From: Novosphingobium subterraneum
GTDB taxonomy: Bacteria; Pseudomonadota; Alphaproteobacteria; Sphingomonadales; Sphingomonadaceae
Direction: 5' to 3'
Length of the DNA: 64,000 nucleotides
Assembly: GCF_000807925.1 (NCBI RefSeq)
Contig: NZ_JRVC01000003.1
Location: 1-64,000 of the forward strand
The notes below the pieces were generated by a model that was not told the origin of the DNA, did not search any database, and was given only the letters and a program-made list of their open reading frames with translations. The translations under genes were made by a program, and so were the position numbers. This document shows positions 8,210 to 15,764 of this stretch, one piece after another. Positions within the stretch are counted from its first letter, which is position 1; every line of letters begins with the position of its first letter.

Positions 8210-9966
8210 GCTGCGTCTCCCGCAGCGCGTACCGTGACGACGCGCATCATCCCGGCATGCATGTGCAGCAGCATGTGGCAATGGAAGGCCCAGTCGCCCT
8301 CGGCATCGGCCGTCAGGTCGAAGCTGGCCTTGCCGCCGGGCAGGACGTTGACGGTGTGCTTGCGCGGACGGTTGCCCGGTTCGCCCGTGACCAGTTCGAA
8401 GAAGTGGCCGTGCAGGTGGATAGGGTGCGGCATCATCGTGTGGTTGATGAGATTGACGCGAACCCGCTCGCCCGTGCGGAACGGGATCGGCTTGGCGCCA
8501 TCGGAGATGGTCTCGCCGTCGATGGACCACATGTAGCGTTCCATGTTGGCCGTCAGGTTCACGTCGATCTGGCGCGAGGGCGTGCGCCGGTCAGGATTGG
8601 CATCGCGCGAGCGCAGATCGGCATAGGTCAGCACGCGATGGTCGACATCTTCGAGGCCGGTCGGCTTGTCGGCCAGGCGGTCTGCGGGCATCGGCGAGAT
8701 CGTGGCGACGCCCGGCCCCGGCTTGACGCCCGGCGCGAGCGATAGATCGCGCATCTTCATCGAATGGCCGGCCATGCTTTCGTTGGCGGGCTGGGACAGG
8801 TCGATCGCGCCACCCGTCCCCATGTCCATTCCGCTCATGTCCATGCCCATGTCGCGCATGGTGAGCACCGGGCGGGCGCGGCGGGCAGGGATGGGACCGG
8901 CCATGCCGATCTGCGGCGCAAGCGTGGCGCGCACCAGCCCGGAGCGGTCGATCGCTTCGGCAATGATGCCGAAGGGGGCGGAGTCGGTCGGCTGGACGAT
9001 GACGTCGTAGGTTTCGGCAATCGCGATCTGGAACTCATCCGTCTCGACCGGCTGGACGTTGCAGCCGTCGGCCGCGACGACAGTCATCGGCAGGCCGGGG
9101 ATGCGGAAGTTGAAGTTGGTCATCGACGAGGCGTTGATGATGCGCAGCTTGACCCGTTCGCCGGGGCGGAACAGCGCGGTCCAGTTGGCGGCGGTATCGT
9201 GCCCGTTGATGACGAAGGCGTAGGTCGCACCGGTGACGTCCGAGATGTCGGTCGCATCCATGCGCATCTTTGCCCATTCGAGCCGCTCCTTCAGGCTCTG
9301 GTCCTTGCCTTTCAGCAAGCCGCCGACGGTCTGCCGCTGCCAGTTGAAATAGCCGCCCATGGCCTTCAATTTGCGGAGCTGCTCGTGCGGGTTCATCGGG
9401 CTCCAGTCCGCCAGCATCAGCACGTATTCGCGGTCGAACGGGGCGGCGGTGTCAGGCTCGGCCGGGTCGATAACGATCGGGCCATAGAGCCCTTCGGCCT
9501 CCTGCATTCCCGAGTGCGAATGATACCAGAAGGTGCCCGAATGCACGATCGGGAACTCGTAGGTGAAAGTCTCGCCCGGATCGATTCCGGGGAACGACAG
9601 GCCGGGCACGCCATCCATCTGGAACGGCACGAGCAGCCCGTGCCAGTGGATCGAGCTCTGTTCGGCCAGCGCGTTGCTGACGGCGATGCGCACCTTCTGC
9701 CCCTCGCGGAGGCGGATGAGCGGGGCGGGGATCGAGCCGTTGACCGCGATGGCCGGGGCGGAACGGTCCCCCACCGCGAATCTGGCCGCGCCGATCGACA
9801 GGGCGATGCTCTCGCCCGAGAGGACGCCGCCGGTGTTGCGCCCGGCCATGGCGCCGCCTTCACGAGAATGACCACCGTGGCCCGATTGCGCCCAGGCAGG
9901 GACAAGCGGCGTTGCGGCGAGGGCACCGGCTCCGAGAAGCAGGTTGCGGCGGTTGAGATGGAGCAT
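8206..9966 (-). CDS. copA: CopA-type multicopper oxidase (copper resistance protein A)
   Basis: Periplasmic multicopper oxidase that oxidises Cu(I) and binds extra copper. It has a Tat signal (NRRNLLLGAGALAATPLVPA). The copper ligands are in HWHGLLVPFQMDGVPG, WYHSHSG, HPIHLHGHFFEL and the C-terminal WAFHCHMLLHMHAGMMRV (HCH...H...M, type 1 site). A Met-rich segment (MRDMGMDMSGMDMGTG) lies mid-protein. I prefer ATG 9966 (586 aa) to 9975, because the mapped promoter leaves only a few nt before 9975 and AGG is better spaced for 9966. It precedes copB and follows the ECF sigma gene. Confidence 0.93.
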   Translation of the reverse strand: MLHLNRRNLLLGAGALAATPLVPAWAQSGHGGHSREGGAMAGRNTGGVLSGESIALSIGAARFAVGDRSAPAIAVNGSIPAPLIRLREGQKVRIAVSNALAEQSSIHWHGLLVPFQMDGVPGLSFPGIDPGETFTYEFPIVHSGTFWYHSHSGMQEAEGLYGPIVIDPAEPDTAAPFDREYVLMLADWSPMNPHEQLRKLKAMGGYFNWQRQTVGGLLKGKDQSLKERLEWAKMRMDATDISDVTGATYAFVINGHDTAANWTALFRPGERVKLRIINASSMTNFNFRIPGLPMTVVAADGCNVQPVETDEFQIAIAETYDVIVQPTDSAPFGIIAEAIDRSGLVRATLAPQIGMAGPIPARRARPVLTMRDMGMDMSGMDMGTGGAIDLSQPANESMAGHSMKMRDLSLAPGVKPGPGVATISPMPADRLADKPTGLEDVDHRVLTYADLRSRDANPDRRTPSRQIDVNLTANMERYMWSIDGETISDGAKPIPFRTGERVRVNLINHTMMPHPIHLHGHFFELVTGEPGNRPRKHTVNVLPGGKASFDLTADAEGDWAFHCHMLLHMHAGMMRVVTVRAAGDAA

Positions 9967-9985
9967 GTCGATCATTACCTGCGAT

Positions 9986-10013
9986 TACGCAGGAAGACGG
10001 GTTATCCCTCAAG
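9986..10013 (-). promoter_or_regulatory. Predicted ECF-sigma promoter of copA-copB
   Basis: On the minus strand, CTTGAGGGAT (10013-10004), a 13-nt spacer and GCGTA (9990-9986). The same elements at the same spacing occur in the two divergent promoters at 11318-11345 and 11364-11391. The -35 half overlaps the end of the sigma-factor gene, including its stop. The predicted start of transcription would be only about 10 nt before the copA ATG, giving a very short leader. Confidence 0.75.
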
Positions 10014-10568
10014 CAGTTCCGACAATTTCTGCCGCGCCCGGTAGATCCGCGTCTCGACGGCCTTCTCGGTCAGGCCGAGCACGTCGGCAGCTTCGGCCAT
10101 GCTCATCCCTTCGAGGCGGCACAGGATCAGCGGGTCCTTGAGATTGGCTGGAAGTGCAGCGATGGCAGCCGAGACGCGGGCCAGTTCGGCCTGCGAGATC
10201 GCTTGCGCCTCGGGATCGAGGTTCTGATCGGCAACATCGAAGGCATCTTCCAGGGGCCGCGCCATGCGGAACAGCCGTCGGACCGCACGACGCCGCGCCC
10301 AGTCGCGGCACTTGTTGACGGCAATGCGCATCAGCCAGGCCCGAAACGGGCGTGCGGCGTCGAACTTCGCCAGCGAGGCAAAGGCGGCGATGAAGGCTTC
10401 CTGCGTTATGTCGAGTGCCTCGCCCTCGTCGCCGGCGTGGTGACGGGCGAGCCGGAACACGGCTTCGCGATGGCGTGCGAGCAGCGTTGCATAGGCGCTC
10501 TGCCGGCCCGCAAGCGCGCTTGCGACCAGTTGTGGGTCGCTTTCCCCTGGAGCGTCGCCCCCCGCCAC
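10002..10568 (-). CDS. ECF RNA polymerase sigma factor, CnrH-like
   Basis: The 188-aa extracytoplasmic-function sigma factor has region 2 in about residues 22-90 (YATLLARHREAVFRLARHHA, ALDITQEAFIAAFASLAKFD, FRAWLMRIAVNKCRDWARRR) and region 4 in about 130-185 (AAIAALPANLKDPLILCRLE, then MSMAEAADVLGLTEKAVETR). It follows two small membrane genes in the order and sizes of the C. metallidurans cnrY-cnrX-cnrH set (85/150/188 aa here). It lies immediately upstream of copA. I infer that it transcribes its own operon, copCD and copAB from a shared promoter motif. Confidence 0.9.
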   Translation of the reverse strand: MAGGDAPGESDPQLVASALAGRQSAYATLLARHREAVFRLARHHAGDEGEALDITQEAFIAAFASLAKFDAARPFRAWLMRIAVNKCRDWARRRAVRRLFRMARPLEDAFDVADQNLDPEAQAISQAELARVSAAIAALPANLKDPLILCRLEGMSMAEAADVLGLTEKAVETRIYRARQKLSELLEG

Positions 10569-10572
10569 TGGA

Positions 10573-11025
10573 TCAGCGGCGGTCGGGGGAAGGGCGGTCG
10601 GGCGAAGTCAGGGCGCGGGCGATCTCGCGGTCGAAGATCGCCTGCTGATCGGGCTTGAGCACTGCACGCATGGCAAAGACATGGGCCAGTGTCGCCTTCT
10701 GCAGCTCGCCCATCGCCATGTGCGAGGCATCGACTGCGCCGGTCACCTTCGGGCCGATCTGGTGTTCGCTCTCGATCGCGCGGGCAAGGTCCGCGTTCGA
10801 GGCGCGCAGGCGATCGTCCAGCGTGCGACGCGTGTTCGCGAATTCCGCCTCGAGCCGGTCGATCTCCTGGTTCTGCTGCGCGGAGAGATCGAGTCGCTCG
10901 TGCATCAGCTGGTGGAGTTCGCTGCCGTGCTGCATCGGCATGAAGCCACGCGCAAAGTGGCTGGCGGCAAGGGCGACGGCGGCCGAGACCACCGCCACCA
11001 CGACATAGCGCATGGCCGCGCCCAT
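10573..11025 (-). CDS. Periplasmic metal sensor, CnrX-like (heavy-metal resistance domain)
   Basis: The 150-aa protein has one N-terminal helix (residues 6-22) and an all-helical periplasmic domain of the Metal_resist/CpxP-CnrX type. His38-x3-His42, Glu59 and His115-x3-Met119 fall at a constant offset of 4 from the CnrX metal ligands as I recall them (His42, His46, Glu63, His119, Met123). This suggests a Ni/Co-type or adapted copper site that controls an anti-sigma factor. The start overlaps the preceding stop (TGATG), and the sigma gene follows after 4 nt. Confidence 0.85.
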   Translation of the reverse strand: MGAAMRYVVVAVVSAAVALAASHFARGFMPMQHGSELHQLMHERLDLSAQQNQEIDRLEAEFANTRRTLDDRLRASNADLARAIESEHQIGPKVTGAVDASHMAMGELQKATLAHVFAMRAVLKPDQQAIFDREIARALTSPDRPSPDRR

Positions 11026-11282
11026 CAGTCCGCCAGCAGGTGCGAGGGCGCGCCCGAGGGTACGCCGAACAGGGGTTCTGCCTGTGCCGGAGCCGCGGGC
11101 GCGACGGAGCCGACGATCCCGACGACAGCGGCTATCGCCACGGCCATCACCATGCCGCGCCGTGCCGTGGCGCTCTCGCGCCTCCGGGTGAGCCCGCGCA
11201 TCACTTCGTCATCGATGATGGAGAGCGAAGGCGGTGTCGCTTTGGCGGCAAGAGCGCCCAAGAGTTCGTCGATATCGGCCAT
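11025..11282 (-). CDS. Small membrane protein, putative CnrY-like anti-sigma factor
   Basis: The 85-aa protein starts MADIDELLGALAAKATPPSL. It has a cytosolic N-terminal half with acidic and Arg-rich stretches, one membrane helix (about 43-65, MVMAVAIAAVVGIVGSVAPA) and a short periplasmic tail. Size, topology and position before the CnrX-like sensor and ECF sigma genes match CnrY, whose cytosolic part captures the sigma factor. I do not see clear residue identity, so function is inferred from context. ATG 11282 has AAAGGAAA upstream. A start 8 codons earlier is possible. Confidence 0.65.
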   Translation of the reverse strand: MADIDELLGALAAKATPPSLSIIDDEVMRGLTRRRESATARRGMVMAVAIAAVVGIVGSVAPAAPAQAEPLFGVPSGAPSHLLAD

Positions 11283-11317
11283 TGCTGGCTGGTTTCCTTT
11301 TTCCACGCGATTCCCAT

Positions 11318-11345
11318 TACGCGCGCCCGGGCCAAATCCCTCAAG
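11318..11345 (-). promoter_or_regulatory. Predicted ECF promoter of the anti-sigma/sensor/sigma operon
   Basis: Minus-strand CTTGAGGGAT (11345-11336), 13 nt, GCGTA (11322-11318). The leader to the ATG at 11282 would be about 28 nt. This copy faces the copC promoter: the two CTTGAGGGA elements form a perfect 9-bp inverted repeat with an 18-bp spacer. It indicates autoregulation by the ECF sigma factor. Confidence 0.78.
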
Positions 11346-11363
11346 ACAAAATTTGCGCTATGG

Positions 11364-11391
11364 CTTGAGGGATGGTCCCACGCTCTGCGTA
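11364..11391 (+). promoter_or_regulatory. Predicted ECF promoter of copC-copD
   Basis: Plus-strand CTTGAGGGAT (11364-11373), 13 nt, GCGTA (11387-11391), identical in elements and spacing to the two minus-strand copies. The predicted leader to the copC ATG (11426) is about 28 nt and includes GAAAGGAC as the ribosome binding site. Confidence 0.78.
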
Positions 11392-11425
11392 TCACACTGC
11401 AGATCCCAACCCGAAAGGACTTCCC

Positions 11426-11803
11426 ATGCGCCGTCTTGCGCTCCTTGCTGCTCCCGCCCTTGCCATGCTGGCCCTGCCCGGCGCAGCCTTTGCCCATCCC
11501 AAGCTCCTTTCGTCGAACCCGGCGCCGAACACCGCCGTGGCCAAGCCGACCAAGCTGACCCTGACGTTCTCTGAAGAGCTGGTCGGCCCGCTCTCGGGCA
11601 TCGAACTGGTGATGACCGGCATGCCCGACATGGCCAACCACGCGCCGATGCCGATCAAGGGCTTCAAGAGCGTTGCATCGGGGAAGGTCCTGACCGTTAC
11701 CCTGCCGCGCGCGCTGCCTGCCGGCACCTATAACCTCAAGTGGCATGCCGTTGCCGGTGACCAGCACCGCATCGAGGGCCAGTACGCCTTCACGGTTCGC
11801 TGA
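11426..11803 (+). CDS. copC: Copper resistance protein CopC
   Basis: Periplasmic copper chaperone of the CopC/YobA family. The 125 aa have a signal peptide (MRRLALLAAPALAMLALPGA) cleaved before His (AFA-HPKLLSSNP), so the mature N-terminal His can act as the classic Cu(II) ligand. The SNPAPNTAVAKPTKLTLTFS and AGTYNLKWHAVAGDQHRIEG blocks are family signatures, the latter with the conserved His residues. It is followed by copD 14 nt later, and is divergent from the sigma operon and driven by the same promoter motif. Confidence 0.93.
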   Translation: MRRLALLAAPALAMLALPGAAFAHPKLLSSNPAPNTAVAKPTKLTLTFSEELVGPLSGIELVMTGMPDMANHAPMPIKGFKSVASGKVLTVTLPRALPAGTYNLKWHAVAGDQHRIEGQYAFTVR

Positions 11804-11817
11804 CGGGGCCCGGGGGC

Positions 11818-12663
11818 GTGGAAACGACTGGCCTTCTGGCCGCACGCGCAGCGGCGTATCTTGCGTTGCTGCTTGTGGCGGGCGTGCCCCTGCATGCGCT
11901 GGCAGCGGGGCAGGTGCTGGCTTTCCGCGCCCGCCTCGTGCTGGCCCTGCTGGCCATCGTCGCGGCCTTTGCCTCTGCATGGTGGGCGCTTGAAAGCGTT
12001 GCCGCCATGGCCGGCATCACTCTGGCCGAACTCGATCAGGCGACGGCAGAGGTCGTGCTGGCGCAGACGCCGCTGGGCAAGGTCATGGAGTGGCGGCTGA
12101 CCGCGCTCGCCGCAGTGTTCCTCGCCTGCTTCGTGCCGTTGCGCGTGTTGCGCCTGCCGATCCTGGCGCTGGCGGGGAGCGTTGCGCTCGGCTCGGTGGC
12201 GTGGACCGGCCACGCTGGCGCCAGCGAAATGGCGCTTCACCGGGTATCGGACGTGGCGCACGTCCTTGCCGCAGCGACATGGATCGGCGCTCTGGCCGTG
12301 TTCGTCACTTCGGCTTTGTCGCGCGAGGGGGCAGATAATGCCGCACTCGCACGATTTGCCCGCACCGGGAGCGTGGTGGTGGCGGTCCTCATCCTGACCG
12401 GCCTGCTCAACACGCTGGCGATTGCCGGATGGCCGATGATGTTCGAGGCGCGCTGGTTCAGCATACTTGCGGTGAAGCTTGCGCTGTTCGCCGTCATGCT
12501 GGCGCTGGCTGCAGGCAACCGCTGGCGGATCGTCCCGGCGCTCGAACGAGGCGAGTCTGGCGCCACTGCGCGCCTGCGCCGTTCCCTTGTGCTGGAATTT
12601 GCGGCGGGTCTTGGCGTTGTCGGCGCAGTCGCCTTGCTTGGCGTGCTTGACCCTCTGGCTTGA
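11818..12663 (+). CDS. copD: Copper resistance protein CopD (inner membrane)
   Basis: The 281-aa inner-membrane protein has about eight hydrophobic helices, of the CopD/PcoD family that moves copper across the inner membrane together with CopC. Conserved pieces are VAWTGHAGASEMALHRVSDV with HVLAAATWIGALAVFVTSAL just after it (His ligands and WIG motif), and ARWFSILAVKLALFAVMLAL. It starts at a GTG at 11818, 14 nt after copC. The two form a two-gene unit. Confidence 0.9.
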   Translation: METTGLLAARAAAYLALLLVAGVPLHALAAGQVLAFRARLVLALLAIVAAFASAWWALESVAAMAGITLAELDQATAEVVLAQTPLGKVMEWRLTALAAVFLACFVPLRVLRLPILALAGSVALGSVAWTGHAGASEMALHRVSDVAHVLAAATWIGALAVFVTSALSREGADNAALARFARTGSVVVAVLILTGLLNTLAIAGWPMMFEARWFSILAVKLALFAVMLALAAGNRWRIVPALERGESGATARLRRSLVLEFAAGLGVVGAVALLGVLDPLA

Positions 12664-12761
12664 GGCCAAATGGCAACAAAGAATTCCCGCAGGGACGCTT
12701 GACCGTACAAGCCAGTGGCTTAGCTCTCTTGCCGCTGCAACCTGTCAACGGGAGAGAGCCT

Positions 12762-13133
12762 ATGTTCAGCCATGTCATGGTCGGCGCCGACGATATCGAC
12801 GCTGCCAAGAAGTTCTACGATGCCACCTTCGCCGCGTTCGGCGGGCCAGAGGCGATCACGGACCCGAAGGGACGCCTGATCTACCAGCACAACGGCGGCC
12901 TTTTCATCGTGACCAAGCCGATCAATGGCGAGCCGGCCTGCGGCGCCAACGGTGGTACCATCGGCTTCCGCATGAATCCCGAACAGGCCAACGCCTGGCA
13001 CGCCGCTGGCGTCGCCAATGGCGGAACGGCTTGCGAAGACCCGCCGGGACCGCGTGAAGGCTCGCCCTATTACCTTGCCTATCTCCGTGATCCCGCCGGC
13101 AACAAGTTGTGCGCGCTGGACATCATCGCCTGA
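12762..13133 (+). CDS. VOC (glyoxalase/bleomycin-resistance) family protein
   Basis: The 123-aa single-domain vicinal oxygen chelate protein begins MFSHVMVGADDIDAAKKFYD and ends with DPAGNKLCALDII. It contains the beta-alpha-beta-beta-beta repeats of the VOC fold. The substrate is unknown. A GGAGAGAG ribosome site precedes ATG 12762. The stop overlaps the start of the S-formylglutathione hydrolase gene (TGATG), so a role in glutathione-linked aldehyde detoxification is plausible but inferred. Confidence 0.85.
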   Translation: MFSHVMVGADDIDAAKKFYDATFAAFGGPEAITDPKGRLIYQHNGGLFIVTKPINGEPACGANGGTIGFRMNPEQANAWHAAGVANGGTACEDPPGPREGSPYYLAYLRDPAGNKLCALDIIA

Positions 13134-13978
13134 TGACACTCGAAACGGTCTCGACATCGAAGGCGCACGGCGGAACGCTGGGCGTCTACAAGCATGAGTC
13201 CGCCTCGACGGGGACGGGGATGACCTTTTCGGTCTTCCTGCCCCCACAGGCGGTGGACGGAGCTAAGCTTCCGGTGCTGGTCTACCTCTCGGGGCTGACT
13301 TGCACCCACGCCAACGTCACCGACAAGGGCGAATACCGCAAGGCGTGCGCCGAACTCGGCATCGTTTTTGTCGCGCCTGATACCTCGCCGCGTGGCGAAG
13401 GCGTGGCCGACGATGCGGATGGGGCCTACGATTTCGGCCTTGGCGCGGGGTTCTATGTGAATGCCACGCAGGAGCCGTTCGCACAGCACTACCGCATGTG
13501 GGACTACATCGCCGAGGAACTGCCCGCCCTGCTGGGCGCGAACTTCCCGGTCGATCTGGATCGGATGGGCATCACCGGCCATTCCATGGGTGGGCACGGC
13601 GCGTTGACGCTGGGGCTGACCTACCCGGAGAAGTTCAAGTCGCTTTCGGCCTTCGCGCCCATCGTCGCGCCGGGGCAGGTGCCGTGGGGCCACAAGGCAC
13701 TGGGCGGCTATCTGGGCGATGACCGTGCGGCATGGCGCAGCCATGATGCCGTGGCGCTGATCGAGGATGGCAAGCGGCCCGCAGGCGCGGTGCTGGTCGA
13801 TCAGGGCGATGCCGACGGGTTTCTTGTGGAGCAGCTACGGCCCGAACTGCTGGACGCGGCGTGCAAGGCGGCCGGCGTTGACCTGACGCTGCGGCTGCAG
13901 CCGGGGTACGACCACAGCTACAACTTCATTTCCACGTTCATGGAAGACCACATCCGCTGGCATGCCGAGCGGTTGTAG
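13133..13978 (+). CDS. fghA: S-formylglutathione hydrolase
   Basis: Serine hydrolase (esterase D family, 281 aa) that splits S-formylglutathione to glutathione and formate in formaldehyde detoxification. The nucleophile lies in GHSMGGHGALTLGL, the acid in DQGDADGFLVEQL, and the catalytic His in YDHSYNFISTFMEDHIRWHA. YLSGLTCTHANVTDKGEYRK with the oxyanion region and Cys near the start is typical. Lignin-derived methoxy groups and gamma-formaldehyde lyases produce formaldehyde, which fits the catabolic genes later in the window. Confidence 0.93.
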   Translation: MTLETVSTSKAHGGTLGVYKHESASTGTGMTFSVFLPPQAVDGAKLPVLVYLSGLTCTHANVTDKGEYRKACAELGIVFVAPDTSPRGEGVADDADGAYDFGLGAGFYVNATQEPFAQHYRMWDYIAEELPALLGANFPVDLDRMGITGHSMGGHGALTLGLTYPEKFKSLSAFAPIVAPGQVPWGHKALGGYLGDDRAAWRSHDAVALIEDGKRPAGAVLVDQGDADGFLVEQLRPELLDAACKAAGVDLTLRLQPGYDHSYNFISTFMEDHIRWHAERL

Positions 13979-13988
13979 CGTTTGGAAA

Positions 13989-14023
13989 TCCTCCCCCTTT
14001 GTCCTTCGGGAAAACGGGGAGGA
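13989..14023. terminator. Possible bidirectional terminator between fghA and nusB
   Basis: TCCTCCCC (13989-13996) and GGGGAGGA (14016-14023) form a perfect 8-bp stem with a 19-nt loop between two convergent genes, followed by ACTTTCT on the plus strand. The position suggests termination from both sides. The poor T-run keeps confidence modest. Confidence 0.5.
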
Positions 14024-14031
14024 ACTTTCTC

Positions 14032-14478
14032 TTACCGCACGTCCTTGGCCACGGCATCGAGCACGCCGTTGACGAATTTCGCCTCACGCTCTTCAAAGAA
14101 GGCGTGGGCGACATCGACGTATTCGGTGATGACCGTTGCCACCGGCACGTCCTTGCGGGCGAGCAGTTCATAGGAGCCGGCGCGCAGGATCTGCAGCATG
14201 GTCTTGTCGAGCCGGGCGAGCGACCAGCCCTTCGCCAGCTTGGACGAGAGCAGCAGGTCGATCTCGTTGCGGCGGGCGTCGACGCCTTTCACCACATCAT
14301 CGAAGAAGGCGACGTCGGCCTTGAGGTATTCGACGTCCTCGATCTCCGCGCCCAGCCGGTGCTGGTGGAACTCGTCCAGCAGCAGGTGCAGCGCGGTCTT
14401 CTCCATGTCGACCTGGTAGAGCGCCTGCACCGCGGCAAGACGCGAGGCGGCGCGGGCCTTGCCCGAGATCGCGTTCAC
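14032..14478 (-). CDS. nusB: Transcription antitermination factor NusB
   Basis: The 148-aa all-helical RNA-binding protein acts with NusE in rRNA antitermination. It contains ASRLAAVQALYQVDMEKTAL at the N-terminus and the C-terminal VATVITEYVDVAHAFFEERE with FVNGVLDAVAKDVR after it, both typical of NusB. The GTG start at 14478 overlaps the hisD stop, so it is the third gene of a hisG-hisD-nusB operon. Confidence 0.95.
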   Translation of the reverse strand: MNAISGKARAASRLAAVQALYQVDMEKTALHLLLDEFHQHRLGAEIEDVEYLKADVAFFDDVVKGVDARRNEIDLLLSSKLAKGWSLARLDKTMLQILRAGSYELLARKDVPVATVITEYVDVAHAFFEEREAKFVNGVLDAVAKDVR

Positions 14479-15764
14479 AGGCCCAGTCTCACTTCGATCG
14501 AACGGGCGTGGGCGGCAAGGCCCTCGGCTTCGGCAAGGGCGATGGCGGCGGGGCCAACGGCGGCAAGCGCGGCGTCAGTCGCCTCGATAAAGCTGGTGCG
14601 TTTCATGAAATCCAGAACGGAAAGGCCCGAGGAAAAGCGCGCGCGGCGCCCGGTGGGCAGGACGTGGTTCGGCCCGGCGACGTAATCGCCGACGGCTTCG
14701 GGGGTCATGCGGCCAAGGAAGACCGAGCCGGCATGACGGATCTTGTCGAACAGGGCTTGCGGATCGTCGGTCGCGATCTCGACGTGTTCGGCGGCAAGGG
14801 CGTTGGCGAGCGCGGGAGCTTCGTCGAGCGAGTCCACGACGATGATGACGCCGTAATCGTCCCAGCTGGCCTTGGCGACCTTGGCCGTTGGCAGCATGGC
14901 GATCTCGACGCCGACCATGTCCGCCACCTGATCGGCAAAGGCGGCATCGTCGGTAATGAGGATCGACTGAGCCACCGGGTCGTGCTCCGCCTGGCTGAGC
15001 AGGTCGGCGGCGATCCACTGCGGATCGTTCTTCGCGTCCGCTATCACGAGGATTTCGGATGGCCCTGCGACCATGTCGATACCGACCACGCCGAACAGCT
15101 GGCGCTTGGCTTCGGCTACCCAGGCGTTGCCGGGTCCGGTGATGACATCGACAGGTTTGATCCGGCCGGTGCCATAGGCGAGCGCGGCCACGGCCTGGGC
15201 CCCGCCCAGGCGCCAGACCTCGTCGGCACCGGCAAGGTGGGCTGCGGCCAGAACCAGCGGGTTGGCCTCCCCCTTGGGCGTCGGCGTGACGACGACGAGC
15301 CGCTCGACGCCAGCGACCTTGGCCGGAATGGCGTTCATCAGCAGCGACGAGGGATAGGCTGCGCGGCCGCCGGGGACATAAAGCCCGGCGCCATCTACAG
15401 CGCTCCACCGTGCGCCGAGGCGCATGCCGCTGGCGTCGGTATAATCGCGATTCTCCGGCAACTGGGCGCGGTGATAGTCGCGGATGCGCTGTGCGGCGAG
15501 TTCGAGCGCGGCGCGAAGATCGGGCTTCAGCGCGTCGAAGGCTTCGCGGCAGGCTTCGGGCGAAATGCGCCAGTCGTCATCTGCCGGAGCGTGGCCATCG
15601 AACTTGGCGGTGTATTCGGCGAGCGCTTCGTCGCCGCGAATGCGCACGTCATCGATGATCGTCTGCACGTCGCGCGCGACGTTCTCGTCGCTCTCGCGGC
15701 GGTCCTTGACGAGGCGGGCGAAGGCCTTGGCGAAGCCGGAATCGCTGGACTTGAGGCGCAGCAT
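14475..15764 (-). CDS. hisD: Histidinol dehydrogenase
   Basis: Catalyses the last two oxidations of histidine synthesis (histidinol to histidine, NAD+, Zn2+). The 429 aa include the signature from IDMVAGPSEILVIADAKNDP through ADLLSQAEHDPVAQSILIT (Zn and base residues Gln-Ala-Glu-His) and the C-terminal GPNHVLPTGRRARFSSGLSV. The length matches the family. It overlaps hisG by a single base (TGATG). Confidence 0.97.
   Translation of the reverse strand: MLRLKSSDSGFAKAFARLVKDRRESDENVARDVQTIIDDVRIRGDEALAEYTAKFDGHAPADDDWRISPEACREAFDALKPDLRAALELAAQRIRDYHRAQLPENRDYTDASGMRLGARWSAVDGAGLYVPGGRAAYPSSLLMNAIPAKVAGVERLVVVTPTPKGEANPLVLAAAHLAGADEVWRLGGAQAVAALAYGTGRIKPVDVITGPGNAWVAEAKRQLFGVVGIDMVAGPSEILVIADAKNDPQWIAADLLSQAEHDPVAQSILITDDAAFADQVADMVGVEIAMLPTAKVAKASWDDYGVIIVVDSLDEAPALANALAAEHVEIATDDPQALFDKIRHAGSVFLGRMTPEAVGDYVAGPNHVLPTGRRARFSSGLSVLDFMKRTSFIEATDAALAAVGPAAIALAEAEGLAAHARSIEVRLGL

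Noticed and set aside
7091..8536. 481-aa plus-strand open frame opposite copB
   Set aside because: It is antisense to copB and copA, whose copper motifs and start overlaps are clear. No domain or ribosome site supports the plus-strand frame.
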